Source of the DNA: Caryophanales bacterium UBA1737 | GTDB lineage: Bacteria > Bacillota_I > Bacilli_A > ML615J-28 > CAG-313 | Length of the DNA: 64,000 bases | Assembly: GCA_002315915.1 (NCBI GenBank) | Contig: DCIB01000022.1 | Coordinates: 1-64,000, forward strand | Reading direction: 5' to 3' | Shown: positions 54,098 through 63,426 of the stretch, one piece after another | How the letters are laid out: the number at the start of each line of letters is the position of its first letter | How positions within the stretch are numbered: the first letter of the stretch is position 1 | Translations under genes and position numbers: made by a program | The notes under the pieces: generated by a model | The model's database searches: none | What the model saw: the letters and a program-made list of their open reading frames with translations, nothing else | What the model was told of the DNA's origin: nothing

Positions 54098-54886
54098 ATG
54101 AATGAAAATAATTTAATTTGGATAACAAAAGTAGAACAAAAAGGTAATAAATATTTAGTTTATGTTAATGATTCAATAGAATCAATAACATTTAATTTAG
54201 ATCAATTAGTTGAATATCATATAGTAAAAGGTAATTCATTTTATCCACAAGAATGGGATAAAATAATTAATAGTTTAGATTTTGGTAAAATATTAGATAA
54301 AACTCTATACTATATTGATTATAAATTTAGAACAAAACAAGAAATTATTAATTATTTAAATAAAAATAATGTATCAATCTCGATTCAGGATGAAATAATT
54401 AATAAATTAATATCTTTAAAATATATTGATGATGAAAAATATTCTCAAATATATATTGAAGAAAAGATTAATTCATTAATGGGACCTAAAGTTATTAAGT
54501 ATAATTTAAATTTAAAAGGTATTAATCAAAATATTTATAATCCAATTATTGATAATATAGATAGTGATGTATGGATTAATAATGCAATTTTGGTAGCAAA
54601 TAAGACACTTAATACTATTAAAGGATATCCATTAAATAAACAAAAAGAAACTGTTTATACAAGATTATCTCGTATGGGATATTCAAATGAAGTTATAAAT
54701 AAAACAATATCTAAAGTTGAATATTCAACTTTAGATATTGATATATTAAATAAACAACTTTTATTATTAAAAAATAAAGGTTTAGATAAAACAAAAATAA
54801 TCTCAAAATTATTATCAAATGGTTATACATTTGAAGATTTAAAACCATTGATTGATTTTGATAATGATCTTCAGGGTGAGGCGTAA
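54098..54886 (+). CDS. recX: Regulatory protein RecX
   Basis: Inhibits RecA filament growth and activity. The 262 residues fit the long Firmicute RecX: an N-terminal beta-rich region (about 1-60), then repeated three-helix motifs with 'ILDKTLYYIDYKFRTKQEII', 'LISLKYIDDEKYSQIYIEEK', 'VYTRLSRMGYSNEVINKTI' and a final 'ISKLLSNGYTFEDLKPLI'. It starts 5 bases after prfB and shares its operon. Its last codons are also the first arm of the FMN riboswitch. recA is not in the window. Confidence 0.88.
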   Translation: MNENNLIWITKVEQKGNKYLVYVNDSIESITFNLDQLVEYHIVKGNSFYPQEWDKIINSLDFGKILDKTLYYIDYKFRTKQEIINYLNKNNVSISIQDEIINKLISLKYIDDEKYSQIYIEEKINSLMGPKVIKYNLNLKGINQNIYNPIIDNIDSDVWINNAILVANKTLNTIKGYPLNKQKETVYTRLSRMGYSNEVINKTISKVEYSTLDIDILNKQLLLLKNKGLDKTKIISKLLSNGYTFEDLKPLIDFDNDLQGEA

Positions 54887-55040
54887 TTCCTCAACCGGTG
54901 GTTATAGTCCACGGGAATTTATAATTCATGATTTGGTGAAATTCCAAAACCGATAGTTAAAGTCTAGATGAAAGAAGATTACTTAATATTTTAGAAGTTA
55001 TTCTAAATAAGTAGTCACCTGAAAATCATATAGGTGACTA
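54867..55040 (+). promoter_or_regulatory. FMN riboswitch (RFN element) upstream of ribU
   Basis: The aptamer (about 54867-54979) matches the RFN consensus: ATCTTCAGGG, GAGGCGTAATTCCTC, ACCGGTGG with CCACGGG, GATTTGGTGAAATTCC, CCGATAGTTAAAGTCTAGATG, and the closing GAAAGAAGAT. Then come a possible alternative hairpin around TTAGAAGTTATTCTAA and a 9-bp hairpin TAGTCACCT/AGGTGACTA (55012-55040) with a weak T tail just before the AGGGG ribosome-binding site. FMN should reduce ribU expression; whether by termination or translation is unclear. The 5' arm overlaps the recX end by about 20 bases. Confidence 0.93.
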
Positions 55041-55059
55041 TTAATATTTAGGGGTTTAT

Positions 55060-55674
55060 ATGATTTCTAGAAAGAAAGTATTTAATTTAATTACTAAAGT
55101 TGCAATATTTACAGCACTTAGTTATTTATTCTATTTTATAAAGTTTTCAATTCCATCAATTTTTCCATTTTTTTTGGAAATACAATTTTCTAATGTTCCA
55201 GCTATATTAGGTGGGTTAATATTAGGCCCAGTTGGTGGATCTTTAATCGTAATAATAAGATTTTTATTTAAATTATTATCTACTACTTCACTTGGAATTG
55301 GTGAAATAGTTGATTTAATTATAGGATTAAGTGTTGTATTATCTAGTAGTATTTATTATTTAAATCATAAAACAAAAAAAGGTGGATTGATTTCGTTAAT
55401 TATTGCATTTGCTGCATGGATAATTTCTGCATGTTTATTAAATGCATATGTTACATTACCATTTTATATAGATAAATTTTTTGGTGGAACTCCTAATTAT
55501 TTAGAAATGATTAAAGCGTATATACCAAATGTTACGGAATCTAATTATATGGTTTTAACAATATTCGGAATAATACTACCATTTAACGCATTACTTGCTT
55601 CAATAATATGTTTGATAACATTTATTGTTTATAAAAAAGTATCAATTGTATTTAAAAATGATTTATTTAAATAG
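55060..55674 (+). CDS. ribU: Riboflavin ECF transporter S component RibU
   Basis: Substrate-binding membrane subunit of an energy-coupling-factor transporter for riboflavin. The 204 residues have about six membrane segments and RibU-like sequence: 'FPFFLEIQFSNVPAILGGLI' near 32-51 and 'GPVGGSLIVIIRFLFKLL' near 54-72. The FMN riboswitch directly upstream fixes the substrate with good confidence. ECF ATPases and EcfT are not in the window. AGGGG is the ribosome-binding site. Confidence 0.93.
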   Translation: MISRKKVFNLITKVAIFTALSYLFYFIKFSIPSIFPFFLEIQFSNVPAILGGLILGPVGGSLIVIIRFLFKLLSTTSLGIGEIVDLIIGLSVVLSSSIYYLNHKTKKGGLISLIIAFAAWIISACLLNAYVTLPFYIDKFFGGTPNYLEMIKAYIPNVTESNYMVLTIFGIILPFNALLASIICLITFIVYKKVSIVFKNDLFK

Positions 55675-55682
55675 GTTAAATT

Positions 55683-56780
55683 ATGAAAAATAAAAAAGTA
55701 TTAATCATGTGTGATTCTTTTAAAGGCAGCATGACAAGTATTTTAGTAAATAAAATAATATCTGATGAATTAACAAATAAAGGATATGTTACTTTATCTT
55801 ATCCAATAAGTGATGGTGGAGAAGGATTCTTAGATGCAATGATGGTTGTAGATAAATATGCTAAAAAATATTATTTAGATACATATGATGCTATAAAAAG
55901 AGTTCATAAAACACTATATTTGTATAATTCTATATCTAAAACAGCATATTTTTCATTAGGTGATACTGTAGGATTGTCATTGTTAAAAGATGATGAAAGA
56001 TCTTGCTTTCACGCAAACACTTATGGATTAGGTAAACTTATAAAAGAAGTAATCTTATCTAAAAAGGTTAAAAGAATCATTCTTGGTATTGGTGGATCTG
56101 CTTCTACTGATGCAGGAACTGGATTGTTAGAAGCTATGGGAGTATTATTTTATGATAATAAAGGTAATATTCTACATAATTTAGATAATGATTCATTAAA
56201 AGATATTTCATGTGTTGTTACATGTGATTTTGATAATTTAATAAAAGATATAGAATTTATTACTTTATCTGATGTAATTAATCCATTAACTGGCATAAAT
56301 GGTGCAGCATATGTATATGGACCACAAAAAGGTGCAACCGATTCTGATGTATTAGTGATGGATAATAATTTAGTATCTTTTAGTAATATAACTAAAAGTA
56401 TTAAAGGATATGATTACTCTATAGCATCTGGTGCTGGAGCAGCAGGGGGAGTAGGATTTGGTTTACTTTCATATTGTAGTTCTAAACTAATTAGTGGAAT
56501 TGATTATTTATTAGAATCAATTCATTTTGATAAATTATTATCTAAGTATGATATGGTAATAACTGGCGAAGGTAAAATAGATAATCAATCTTTTAATGGT
56601 AAAGTAATTAGTGGATTGTTAAAATATAATCCAAAGTGTATAAAGTTTGTTGTTGCAGTTAACAAAGTTGAAAATAGTAAATATGATATATATTCAATTG
56701 TTCCTACTGTTGCAACATCTTCTGAATCGTTAAAAAATCCAAAAAAATATTTAAAAGAACTTATTAAATTAAAATTTTAA
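55683..56780 (+). CDS. Glycerate kinase (GlxK/GarK type)
   Basis: Phosphorylates D-glycerate to 2- or 3-phosphoglycerate. The 365 residues fit the type-1 glycerate kinase family: 'MCDSFKGSMTSILVNKII' at the N terminus, 'PISDGGEGFLDAM' near 41, 'GIGGSASTDAGTGLLEAMG' near 138 and 'ITGEGKIDNQSFNGKV' near 296. It starts 8 bases after ribU, so it is probably under riboswitch control as well, with no obvious metabolic reason. No glycerate pathway genes are near. Confidence 0.9.
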   Translation: MKNKKVLIMCDSFKGSMTSILVNKIISDELTNKGYVTLSYPISDGGEGFLDAMMVVDKYAKKYYLDTYDAIKRVHKTLYLYNSISKTAYFSLGDTVGLSLLKDDERSCFHANTYGLGKLIKEVILSKKVKRIILGIGGSASTDAGTGLLEAMGVLFYDNKGNILHNLDNDSLKDISCVVTCDFDNLIKDIEFITLSDVINPLTGINGAAYVYGPQKGATDSDVLVMDNNLVSFSNITKSIKGYDYSIASGAGAAGGVGFGLLSYCSSKLISGIDYLLESIHFDKLLSKYDMVITGEGKIDNQSFNGKVISGLLKYNPKCIKFVVAVNKVENSKYDIYSIVPTVATSSESLKNPKKYLKELIKLKF

Positions 56781-56799
56781 TATAAACTGGAGGTATTCT

Positions 56800-58857
56800 A
56801 TGAATAAAAATGTAAAGCCTAAGAAGAAAATGGAATATTATTCATACCAAATAGATAGAGGAGAAGAAGTAGTTGAAACTAAAAAGAATTTAAATGCTTC
56901 AATTATTACTGGTATAAAAAAACAAAATGATTATGCTGAAATGGTTGGATATCATTTAGATCCTTCTAGATATGATACTTTACGTCATCCAAACTTTAAA
57001 AATAAAATTTCTAATATTCCTACAAAAGATCCAGCTTATAATACTAAATCATCGGAAAATAATAAAGTTGATTTAATGGATGATGAAGAAAAAGAAAATG
57101 AAGTAATTGAACATTTTGAAGATAATAGTTATATTGACTCTTATTTAAATACTTTTGTAGAAGAAAGAACATATTCAGTTAATGATTATACTGAATTTCC
57201 AAATGATGTAGAAGATAATGAATATAATGATGATTTAATGGATGATGAGGATACTCCTATTGATGTAAAGTCTAATAATGTTATTCCTAATAATTCTATT
57301 AATGAAGGAGTTAATAATAATTTTAATAATATTAATGATGATAAAACTCTAGATAATAATTCTTATGATGATATACCATATAAACCTACAAAAGGTAAGT
57401 ATGTTCCAGCAAATCTATCATTATTACCTAAAGATAGTGTTGATCATGCACATAATATTGAATTAGCTGAAAAGCAAAAAGCTATTATTAATAGAATTAT
57501 TAATGAATATAAGTTACCATGTCATGTTGATAATTATATCTTTGGTCCTACAGTTATAGTGTTTTTAGTAAATTATGATAAATTGAATATTGATGTTAGA
57601 TGTATTCAAAAATTAGAATCTAATTTACTTACATATCTTGAAGTAAAACGTATTAGAATGCTTACTCCTATACCTGGTAGAAGTTGTTCTGGTATAGAAG
57701 TACCTCTTCCATCAGAACAAAGGGGAAAGGTTCATTTAAGGGATGTACTAGAATCTAAAGAATTCAAAAATAATAAGATGGAATTACCTGCTGTTGTAGG
57801 CAGAAATAACTATAATGAAAATATTGTTATAGATATTACCGAATTACCTCATGCTATTGCTGGAGGACAAACTAAATCCGGTAAGAGTGTATGTTTAAAT
57901 ATGCTTATTATGAGTTTAATATGTAGTAAAAGTCCTGATGATGTAAGACTTATATTATTAGATCCAAAAAGAGCTGAATTTAATAAATATGCTCACATTC
58001 CACATCTAGCTATGCCAGTTATCACTGATGAACAATATTTTGAACCAGCAATGCAATGGGTATTAGATGAAATGGAAAGACGTTATTCAATATTAGAAAA
58101 ATATGGATGTGTTGATTTAAAAGAAATGAATGAAGAACTTTTATCTAAACATCAACCAAAAATCCCATATTTAGTAGTAATAATGGATGAATTTAATGAT
58201 TGGTTTGCATCTGCATCACAAAATCTAGATTCATTAGTTGTTAAAATATTACAAAAAGCTCGTGCAGCTGGTATTAGTATGATTCTTGCAACACAACATC
58301 CTTCTGCAGATGTTATCAAAGGTTCTATTAAAGCAAATATTGCTGGTAGATTTACATTTAGTGTAAGTGATTCACAATCATCAGTTATCATGCTTGGACA
58401 AGGTGGTGCTGAAAAACTAGAAGGATATGGAGATATGATTCTTCGTGCAACTGGTATTACTGATACACGTTTACAAGGAGCATTTGCTACTAATAAAGAT
58501 ATTAGAGCTGTATTAGATGAATTAAGAGAAACAAATGAAGTAAATTATCTTGCATCATTAGAAGAATTAAAACAATCATCTATTGCAAGAGGTGTCGGAA
58601 ATGGTATTGCAGATCCTAAACTAGGTAGAAATGATGAATTATTTACTCAAGTAGCAAGATTTGTAGTTGAAAATAATAATCCATCTGTTAACCAATTAAC
58701 AAGAATGTATGGTACAGGTGTTAACAGAATGGATAATATATTCAGAGATTTAGAATTATTTGGAATTGTCTCTGAAGCAAAACAAGGTACAAAAAGAGAA
58801 GTCTTAGTTAAATCTTCTGATTTAGAAGAAATTCTTAAAGCTAATAATTTAGATTAA
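56800..58857 (+). CDS. DNA translocase FtsK/SpoIIIE family, soluble (SftA-like)
   Basis: Hexameric motor that moves chromosome ends through the closing septum. The 685 residues lack any membrane segment: residues 1-210 are charged, Asn/Asp-rich and probably disordered. The motor domain follows, with Walker A 'GGQTKSGKSV' near 358, 'LLDPKRAEFNKYAHIPHL', Walker B 'LVVIMDEFNDW' near 460 and 'ATQHPSADVIKGSIKANI' near 500. A C-terminal winged-helix gamma domain ('LFTQVARFVVENNNPSVNQL') reads DNA polarity sequences. The lack of membrane anchor resembles Bacillus SftA. GGAGGT is the ribosome-binding site. Confidence 0.9.
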   Translation: MNKNVKPKKKMEYYSYQIDRGEEVVETKKNLNASIITGIKKQNDYAEMVGYHLDPSRYDTLRHPNFKNKISNIPTKDPAYNTKSSENNKVDLMDDEEKENEVIEHFEDNSYIDSYLNTFVEERTYSVNDYTEFPNDVEDNEYNDDLMDDEDTPIDVKSNNVIPNNSINEGVNNNFNNINDDKTLDNNSYDDIPYKPTKGKYVPANLSLLPKDSVDHAHNIELAEKQKAIINRIINEYKLPCHVDNYIFGPTVIVFLVNYDKLNIDVRCIQKLESNLLTYLEVKRIRMLTPIPGRSCSGIEVPLPSEQRGKVHLRDVLESKEFKNNKMELPAVVGRNNYNENIVIDITELPHAIAGGQTKSGKSVCLNMLIMSLICSKSPDDVRLILLDPKRAEFNKYAHIPHLAMPVITDEQYFEPAMQWVLDEMERRYSILEKYGCVDLKEMNEELLSKHQPKIPYLVVIMDEFNDWFASASQNLDSLVVKILQKARAAGISMILATQHPSADVIKGSIKANIAGRFTFSVSDSQSSVIMLGQGGAEKLEGYGDMILRATGITDTRLQGAFATNKDIRAVLDELRETNEVNYLASLEELKQSSIARGVGNGIADPKLGRNDELFTQVARFVVENNNPSVNQLTRMYGTGVNRMDNIFRDLELFGIVSEAKQGTKREVLVKSSDLEEILKANNLD

Positions 58858-58867
58858 TTATAAATAG

Positions 58868-58942
58868 AAAGGAAATGAATTATGGAAAATATCGAAGTTA
58901 AAAATATTCATAAAGTAGATAAATCGATAATTCATTTCCTTT
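58868..58942 (+). promoter_or_regulatory. Inverted repeat enclosing the lepB ribosome-binding site and start codon
   Basis: AAAGGAAATGAATTAT at 58868-58883 holds the ribosome-binding site and the first two bases of the lepB ATG. Its exact 16-base complement ATAATTCATTTCCTTT lies at 58927-58942, inside lepB codons 16-21. In the mRNA this would form a 16-bp helix (17 with a G-U pair) with a 43-base loop that hides the initiation site. The effect on translation is inference. Confidence 0.65.
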
Positions 58943-59697
58943 TATCATCTATTTTTACTTTATATTATTTTATAATTAGAATTTTTGTATTAACAAATAA
59001 AGATAATATTAGAAACTTATCATCTGTAAAAATTGTAGGTAGTATTATTGATTATTTAATGTTTATATCAGCTTTAATATTATTATTTATATTAATAGTA
59101 TTAATTTTTAATAAGAATAATTCTAAATTAATGATATTCTTAAAAAGTATTAAAGATTTATTTTTAAAAATAATTGAATATATTGAAGTAATACCTATTA
59201 CAATATCAATAATGGTATCTATATTTAGTTTTGTATGTAGTTTTGCAACAGTAAATGGTATAAGTATGGAAAATACTCTACATTCTGGAGATATAGTATT
59301 AATTAACTATATAGAAGAAGTAGATGTAGGCGATATAGTAGTAGTTTATGTTAATCCTAATGATAATAGTTATGTAAGAACCGATGATGATTATATTAAA
59401 AGAGTTATTGCAAAAGAAGGAGATACTATTACATATATCGATAATGTATTAACAATAAATGGTAAAGTAGTAGATGAATCTATATATTTAGATGAAGAAT
59501 CTATTAATAATAATTCTGGAGCATTCTTTAATACAATCAATTATGTAGTACCTAGTGGATGTTATTTTGTTATGGGAGATAATAGAAATCATTCTGTAGA
59601 TTCAAGATTAATTGGATGTATTAAAAAAGAAAACATTGTTGGAGTTGCTAGTCTTGCTCCTGAATTTATTCAAAATATGGCAGGAGGTACTAAATAA
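58882..59697 (+). CDS. lepB: Signal peptidase I
   Basis: Membrane protease that removes signal peptides from exported proteins. The 271 residues have three membrane segments (about 15-38, 50-76, 98-122) before the catalytic domain, more than the single one of Bacillus SipS. The Ser-Lys dyad is visible: Ser128 in 'GISMENTL' and Lys173 in 'DYIKRVIAKEGD', with 'GDNRNHSVDSRLIG' as the box E motif. It starts the lepB-rbgA-rnhB operon. Its GAAAGGA and ATG lie in one arm of a long inverted repeat. Confidence 0.95.
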   Translation: MENIEVKNIHKVDKSIIHFLLSSIFTLYYFIIRIFVLTNKDNIRNLSSVKIVGSIIDYLMFISALILLFILIVLIFNKNNSKLMIFLKSIKDLFLKIIEYIEVIPITISIMVSIFSFVCSFATVNGISMENTLHSGDIVLINYIEEVDVGDIVVVYVNPNDNSYVRTDDDYIKRVIAKEGDTITYIDNVLTINGKVVDESIYLDEESINNNSGAFFNTINYVVPSGCYFVMGDNRNHSVDSRLIGCIKKENIVGVASLAPEFIQNMAGGTK

Positions 59698-60533
59698 TGA
59701 TTCAATGGTATCCAGGCCATATGGCAAAAGCAATAAAAGAAATGGAAAATAATATTAAACTTGTTGATTTAGTAATTAATTTAATTGACGCTAGAATTCC
59801 GTTTTCTTCTATTAATCCTAAATTAAAAGAATTATCATCAAATAAAAAAGTATTATATGTTTTTACAAAACAAGATAAAGCTGATCCTGTTTTATCTAAT
59901 AAATGGTTAAAATATTTTAATGATAATATTGGTTTATCTATCTCAATTGACGCAAGAAATAATAAATGTATTAAAGATATTATGAAATGTGTTGATATAT
60001 TAATGAAAGATAAATATGAAAAGGATGCTAAAAAAGGTCTTAAAAAACGTAGTGTTAAAACAATGATAGTTGGAATACCTAATGTTGGTAAATCTACTTT
60101 AATTAATACATTATGTGGAAAGAAAGTAGCAAAAACTGGTGACAAGCCAGGAGTTACAAAATCAGAACAATGGACTAGAATTAATGATTCATTAGATTTA
60201 TTAGATACTCCTGGAGTATTATGGCCTAAATTTGATGATGAAAAAGTTGCGATGAACTTACTTATTACTGGTGCTATCAAAGATGAAATAGTTTCTCATA
60301 TAGATGTTGCTTATTATTTTATTGATTATTTAATGAACTATTATCATGATTCATTATTTAATAGATATCATTTATCTACTGATAAATCTAAAGAAGAAAT
60401 TTTAATCGATATCGCTAATAATCTTCATTTCTTATTTATAGATAAAACACCTGATATTGATAAAACATCTTTATATATAATTCAAGAATATCGTAATATG
60501 TATTTAGGACGTATTACATTAGATCGAATATAA
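59697..60533 (+). CDS. rbgA: Ribosome biogenesis GTPase RbgA (YlqF)
   Basis: Circularly permuted GTPase that licenses late 50S assembly. The 278 residues begin 'QWYPGHMAKAIKEM', followed by G4 'FTKQDKAD' near 58, then the P-loop 'GIPNVGKSTLIN' near 125, 'GDKPGVTKSEQW' near 150 and G3 'LLDTPGVLWP' near 170, in the permuted G4-G5-G1-G2-G3 order. Its start codon overlaps the lepB stop (TAATG), so translation is coupled. It is in the common lepB-rbgA-rnhB arrangement. Confidence 0.96.
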   Translation: MIQWYPGHMAKAIKEMENNIKLVDLVINLIDARIPFSSINPKLKELSSNKKVLYVFTKQDKADPVLSNKWLKYFNDNIGLSISIDARNNKCIKDIMKCVDILMKDKYEKDAKKGLKKRSVKTMIVGIPNVGKSTLINTLCGKKVAKTGDKPGVTKSEQWTRINDSLDLLDTPGVLWPKFDDEKVAMNLLITGAIKDEIVSHIDVAYYFIDYLMNYYHDSLFNRYHLSTDKSKEEILIDIANNLHFLFIDKTPDIDKTSLYIIQEYRNMYLGRITLDRI

Positions 60534-60534
60534 T

Positions 60535-61179
60535 ATGATAAAACATTATGAAAATCATGATATAGAAAATAATCTATATCAAGAAGGTTATAAATATATT
60601 GCAGGTACAGATGAAGCAGGTAGAGGTCCTCTTGCCGGACCAGTAGTTGTTGCAGCTGTAATAATGCCTAAAGATTGTTATATAGAAGGGGTAACTGATT
60701 CTAAAAAAGTTCCAGAAAAACTAAGATATGAATTAGCAGATAAAATAAAGAAAGAAGCAATATCTTATAAAATTGTATTTATAGATAATGAAACTATTGA
60801 TAAAATGAACATATTAGAAGCATCTAGATATGGTATGATAGAATCACTTTTAGGATTAACCATAAAGCCTGATTATATATTAACTGATGCTATGGAATTA
60901 CCAACAGATATTCCATATCAAGCATTAATTAAAGGTGATGCTTTATCATTTTCAATAGCGTGTGCTTCTATTCTTGCAAAAACTGCTAGAGATTCATATA
61001 TGATAGATATAGATAAAAAATATCCAGAATATGATTTTAAAACTCATAAAGGATATCCTACTAAATCACATCTAGAGGCAATACAAAAATATGGTATATT
61101 ACCAATTCATCGATTAAGTTATAAACCTGTATATAAAGAATTTATTAAAAATAATTTTAATAATAGAGATGTAAAATAA
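60535..61179 (+). CDS. rnhB: Ribonuclease HII
   Basis: Cuts RNA in RNA-DNA hybrids and removes misincorporated ribonucleotides. The 214 residues carry 'YIAGTDEAGRGPLAGPVVVA' near 18-37 with the first catalytic Asp-Glu pair, 'VTDSKKVPEKLR' near 54, 'YILTDAMELP' near 118 and 'SIACASILAKTARDSYM' near 140. It begins one base after the rbgA stop. A strong terminator follows. Confidence 0.96.
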   Translation: MIKHYENHDIENNLYQEGYKYIAGTDEAGRGPLAGPVVVAAVIMPKDCYIEGVTDSKKVPEKLRYELADKIKKEAISYKIVFIDNETIDKMNILEASRYGMIESLLGLTIKPDYILTDAMELPTDIPYQALIKGDALSFSIACASILAKTARDSYMIDIDKKYPEYDFKTHKGYPTKSHLEAIQKYGILPIHRLSYKPVYKEFIKNNFNNRDVK

Positions 61180-61204
61180 TATTTCAATATAAAACTTTAA
61201 ATAT

Positions 61205-61240
61205 AAAACAGCGAATAAATCTATTTTATTCGCTGTTTTC
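61205..61240 (+). terminator. Intrinsic terminator after rnhB
   Basis: A perfect 15-bp stem (AAAACAGCGAATAAA with TTTATTCGCTGTTTT) and 5-base loop; the right arm supplies the T run. Confidence 0.88.
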
Positions 61241-61264
61241 ACAAATTAATATATTAGTTTTTTA

Positions 61265-61293
61265 TTGACAATTATAGTTTTTGAGTTTATAAT
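61265..61293 (+). promoter_or_regulatory. Consensus promoter of topA
   Basis: TTGACA (61265-61270), a 17-base spacer and TATAAT (61288-61293) match the housekeeping consensus exactly. It is the best promoter in the window and lacks a TGN extension. Confidence 0.92.
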
Positions 61294-61315
61294 CAAACAC
61301 AGAAAGGATCACTAT

Positions 61316-63406
61316 ATGAAATTACTAATTGTTGAATCCCCTGCTAAATGTAAGACTATATCTAATTATTTAGGTGAAGATTATGTTGTTGAATCATCTA
61401 TTGGCCATGTAAGAGATTTATCTATAAAAGGTAAAGGTGGTTTTGGTGTAGATATTAATAATAATTTTGCTCCTGAATATGTAATATTAAAAGATAAAGT
61501 AGAAGTTGTTAATAAACTTAAAAAATTAGCAAAAAAAGCTGAACATGTATATCTTGCAACCGATCCCGACCGTGAAGGTGAAGCTATTTCTTGGCATTTA
61601 CAACAAGTTTTAGAAGAAAATGAATCTAAAGTTTCAAGAATTGTATTTAATGAAATAACAAAAACTACTATTTTAAAAGCAATAACTCAAGATAGAGATA
61701 TTGATATGAATTTAGTACATTCTCAAGAATCAAGAAGAATATTAGATAGAATAATAGGTTTTAGATTATCTAGTTTACTTCAACAAAAATTAGGTTCTAA
61801 GTCTGCTGGTCGTGTACAGAGCGTTGCTTTAAAACTTGTATGTGATAGAGAAAAAGAAATTAAAGATTTTAATCCTGTTGAATATTGGGAGTTATTTGCT
61901 AGTTTATATTATGATAATCAAGATAATATTTTAAAAGCGAAACTTACATCATATAAAGGAGAAAAATTATCTATTTCATCTAAAGAAGAAATGGATAAGG
62001 TAATATCTTCATTAACTAATAGTTATACTATTAAAGATATTGTTCAAAAGAATCGCTCAAAACAATCTAAACCTCCATTTATAACATCTACATTACAACA
62101 AGATGCTTCTATTAAATTTAATTATCCAGCTAAACGTATAATGGGTATTGCTCAAAGATTATATGAAGGTATTGATATAGGTAGTGAACGTGTTGGTTTA
62201 ATTACTTATATGAGAACAGATTCTATTCGTTTATCTGATGAATTTGTTAATAGTTCTAAAAACTTTATTATTGATAAATATGGTAATAATTATTTTAAAG
62301 GAGCTAAAACTTCTAATATTAACAAATTAAATGTTCAAGATGCTCATGAAGCAATACGTCCTACAAGTATTAATAGAACTCCTGAATCAGTTAAGAAATA
62401 TCTTAATTTAGAAGAATTTAAAATTTATTCACTTATTTATAATAGAGCTATTGCGTCATTAATGAGTGATGCTGTAGTAAAAGATACTAAAGTAATAGTA
62501 GATAATAATGGTTATGAATTTATACTTAATGGTGAAGAAAATGTATTTGATGGTTATTTAAGAGTATATGATGAAGCAAAAGTTGATGAAACTGAAGACG
62601 AAAATACATCTTTATTACCTTCATTAAAAGTAAAAGATACACTTTGTTTTAAAGAATTATCTCCAGAACAAAAATTTACTCAACCACCGTTTAGATATTC
62701 TGAAGCTCGATTAATAAAAAAGATGGAAGAACTTGGAATTGGAAGACCATCTACATATGCCTTAACTATGGAAACTCTTCGTGCAAGAGCTTATGCTACA
62801 ATGGAAAAGAAAGCATTTGTTCCTACTGATCAAGGAATGCTTACATCAGAACAGTTAGATATTTATTTTTCAAGTATAATTAATGTACAATATACTGCAT
62901 TAATGGAAGAAAAATTAGACTTAATTGCATTAGATAAACTCGTATGGTATGAAGAAATTAGAAAGTTTTATGATGATTTTGTACCATTAATTGAATATGC
63001 AAGAGATAATATGGTAAAAATATACCCTAAGATGACTGATGAAATATGTCCAGAATGTGGATCACCATTAGTTATTAGAAGAGGACCATTTGGTGAGTTT
63101 ACAGCTTGTTCTAATTATCCTAAATGTAAATATATTAAAAAAGCTCCTAAAAAAGAAGTTGTATCAACTGGTGTAATATGTCCTGTTTGTAAACAAGGTG
63201 AAATTGTTGAAAGAACTTCTACTCATGGCAGAAGTAAAGGACAATTATTTTACGCATGTAATTTATATCCTAAGTGTAAAACTACATATTCTGGTATTCC
63301 ACAAGATACAGTATGTGAAGTATGTGGAAAAGTTATGATAAAAGTAGGAGATATTATTAGATGTAGTAATGAAAAATGCACAACTAATAAGAAGCAAGAT
63401 AAATAA
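61316..63406 (+). CDS. topA: DNA topoisomerase I
   Basis: Relaxes negative supercoils by single-strand passage. The 696 residues have the Toprim domain ('LIVESPAKCKTISNYLG' at the N terminus, 'DPDREGEAISWHL' near 85), the active-site Tyr298 in 'GLITYMRTDS', and three C-terminal Cys4 zinc motifs starting near 578, 622 and 667. I place the start at 61316, preceded by AGAAAGGA and giving the canonical 'KLLIVESPAK' terminus; a longer frame would begin inside the promoter. A promoter with consensus sequence drives it. Confidence 0.97.
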   Translation: MKLLIVESPAKCKTISNYLGEDYVVESSIGHVRDLSIKGKGGFGVDINNNFAPEYVILKDKVEVVNKLKKLAKKAEHVYLATDPDREGEAISWHLQQVLEENESKVSRIVFNEITKTTILKAITQDRDIDMNLVHSQESRRILDRIIGFRLSSLLQQKLGSKSAGRVQSVALKLVCDREKEIKDFNPVEYWELFASLYYDNQDNILKAKLTSYKGEKLSISSKEEMDKVISSLTNSYTIKDIVQKNRSKQSKPPFITSTLQQDASIKFNYPAKRIMGIAQRLYEGIDIGSERVGLITYMRTDSIRLSDEFVNSSKNFIIDKYGNNYFKGAKTSNINKLNVQDAHEAIRPTSINRTPESVKKYLNLEEFKIYSLIYNRAIASLMSDAVVKDTKVIVDNNGYEFILNGEENVFDGYLRVYDEAKVDETEDENTSLLPSLKVKDTLCFKELSPEQKFTQPPFRYSEARLIKKMEELGIGRPSTYALTMETLRARAYATMEKKAFVPTDQGMLTSEQLDIYFSSIINVQYTALMEEKLDLIALDKLVWYEEIRKFYDDFVPLIEYARDNMVKIYPKMTDEICPECGSPLVIRRGPFGEFTACSNYPKCKYIKKAPKKEVVSTGVICPVCKQGEIVERTSTHGRSKGQLFYACNLYPKCKTTYSGIPQDTVCEVCGKVMIKVGDIIRCSNEKCTTNKKQDK

Positions 63407-63426
63407 AATTATGCTACAATTTATAT

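Noticed and set aside
61265..61315. Longer TopA N terminus
   Set aside because: The extra codons cover the TTGACA/TATAAT promoter; the canonical start with ribosome-binding site is at 61316.
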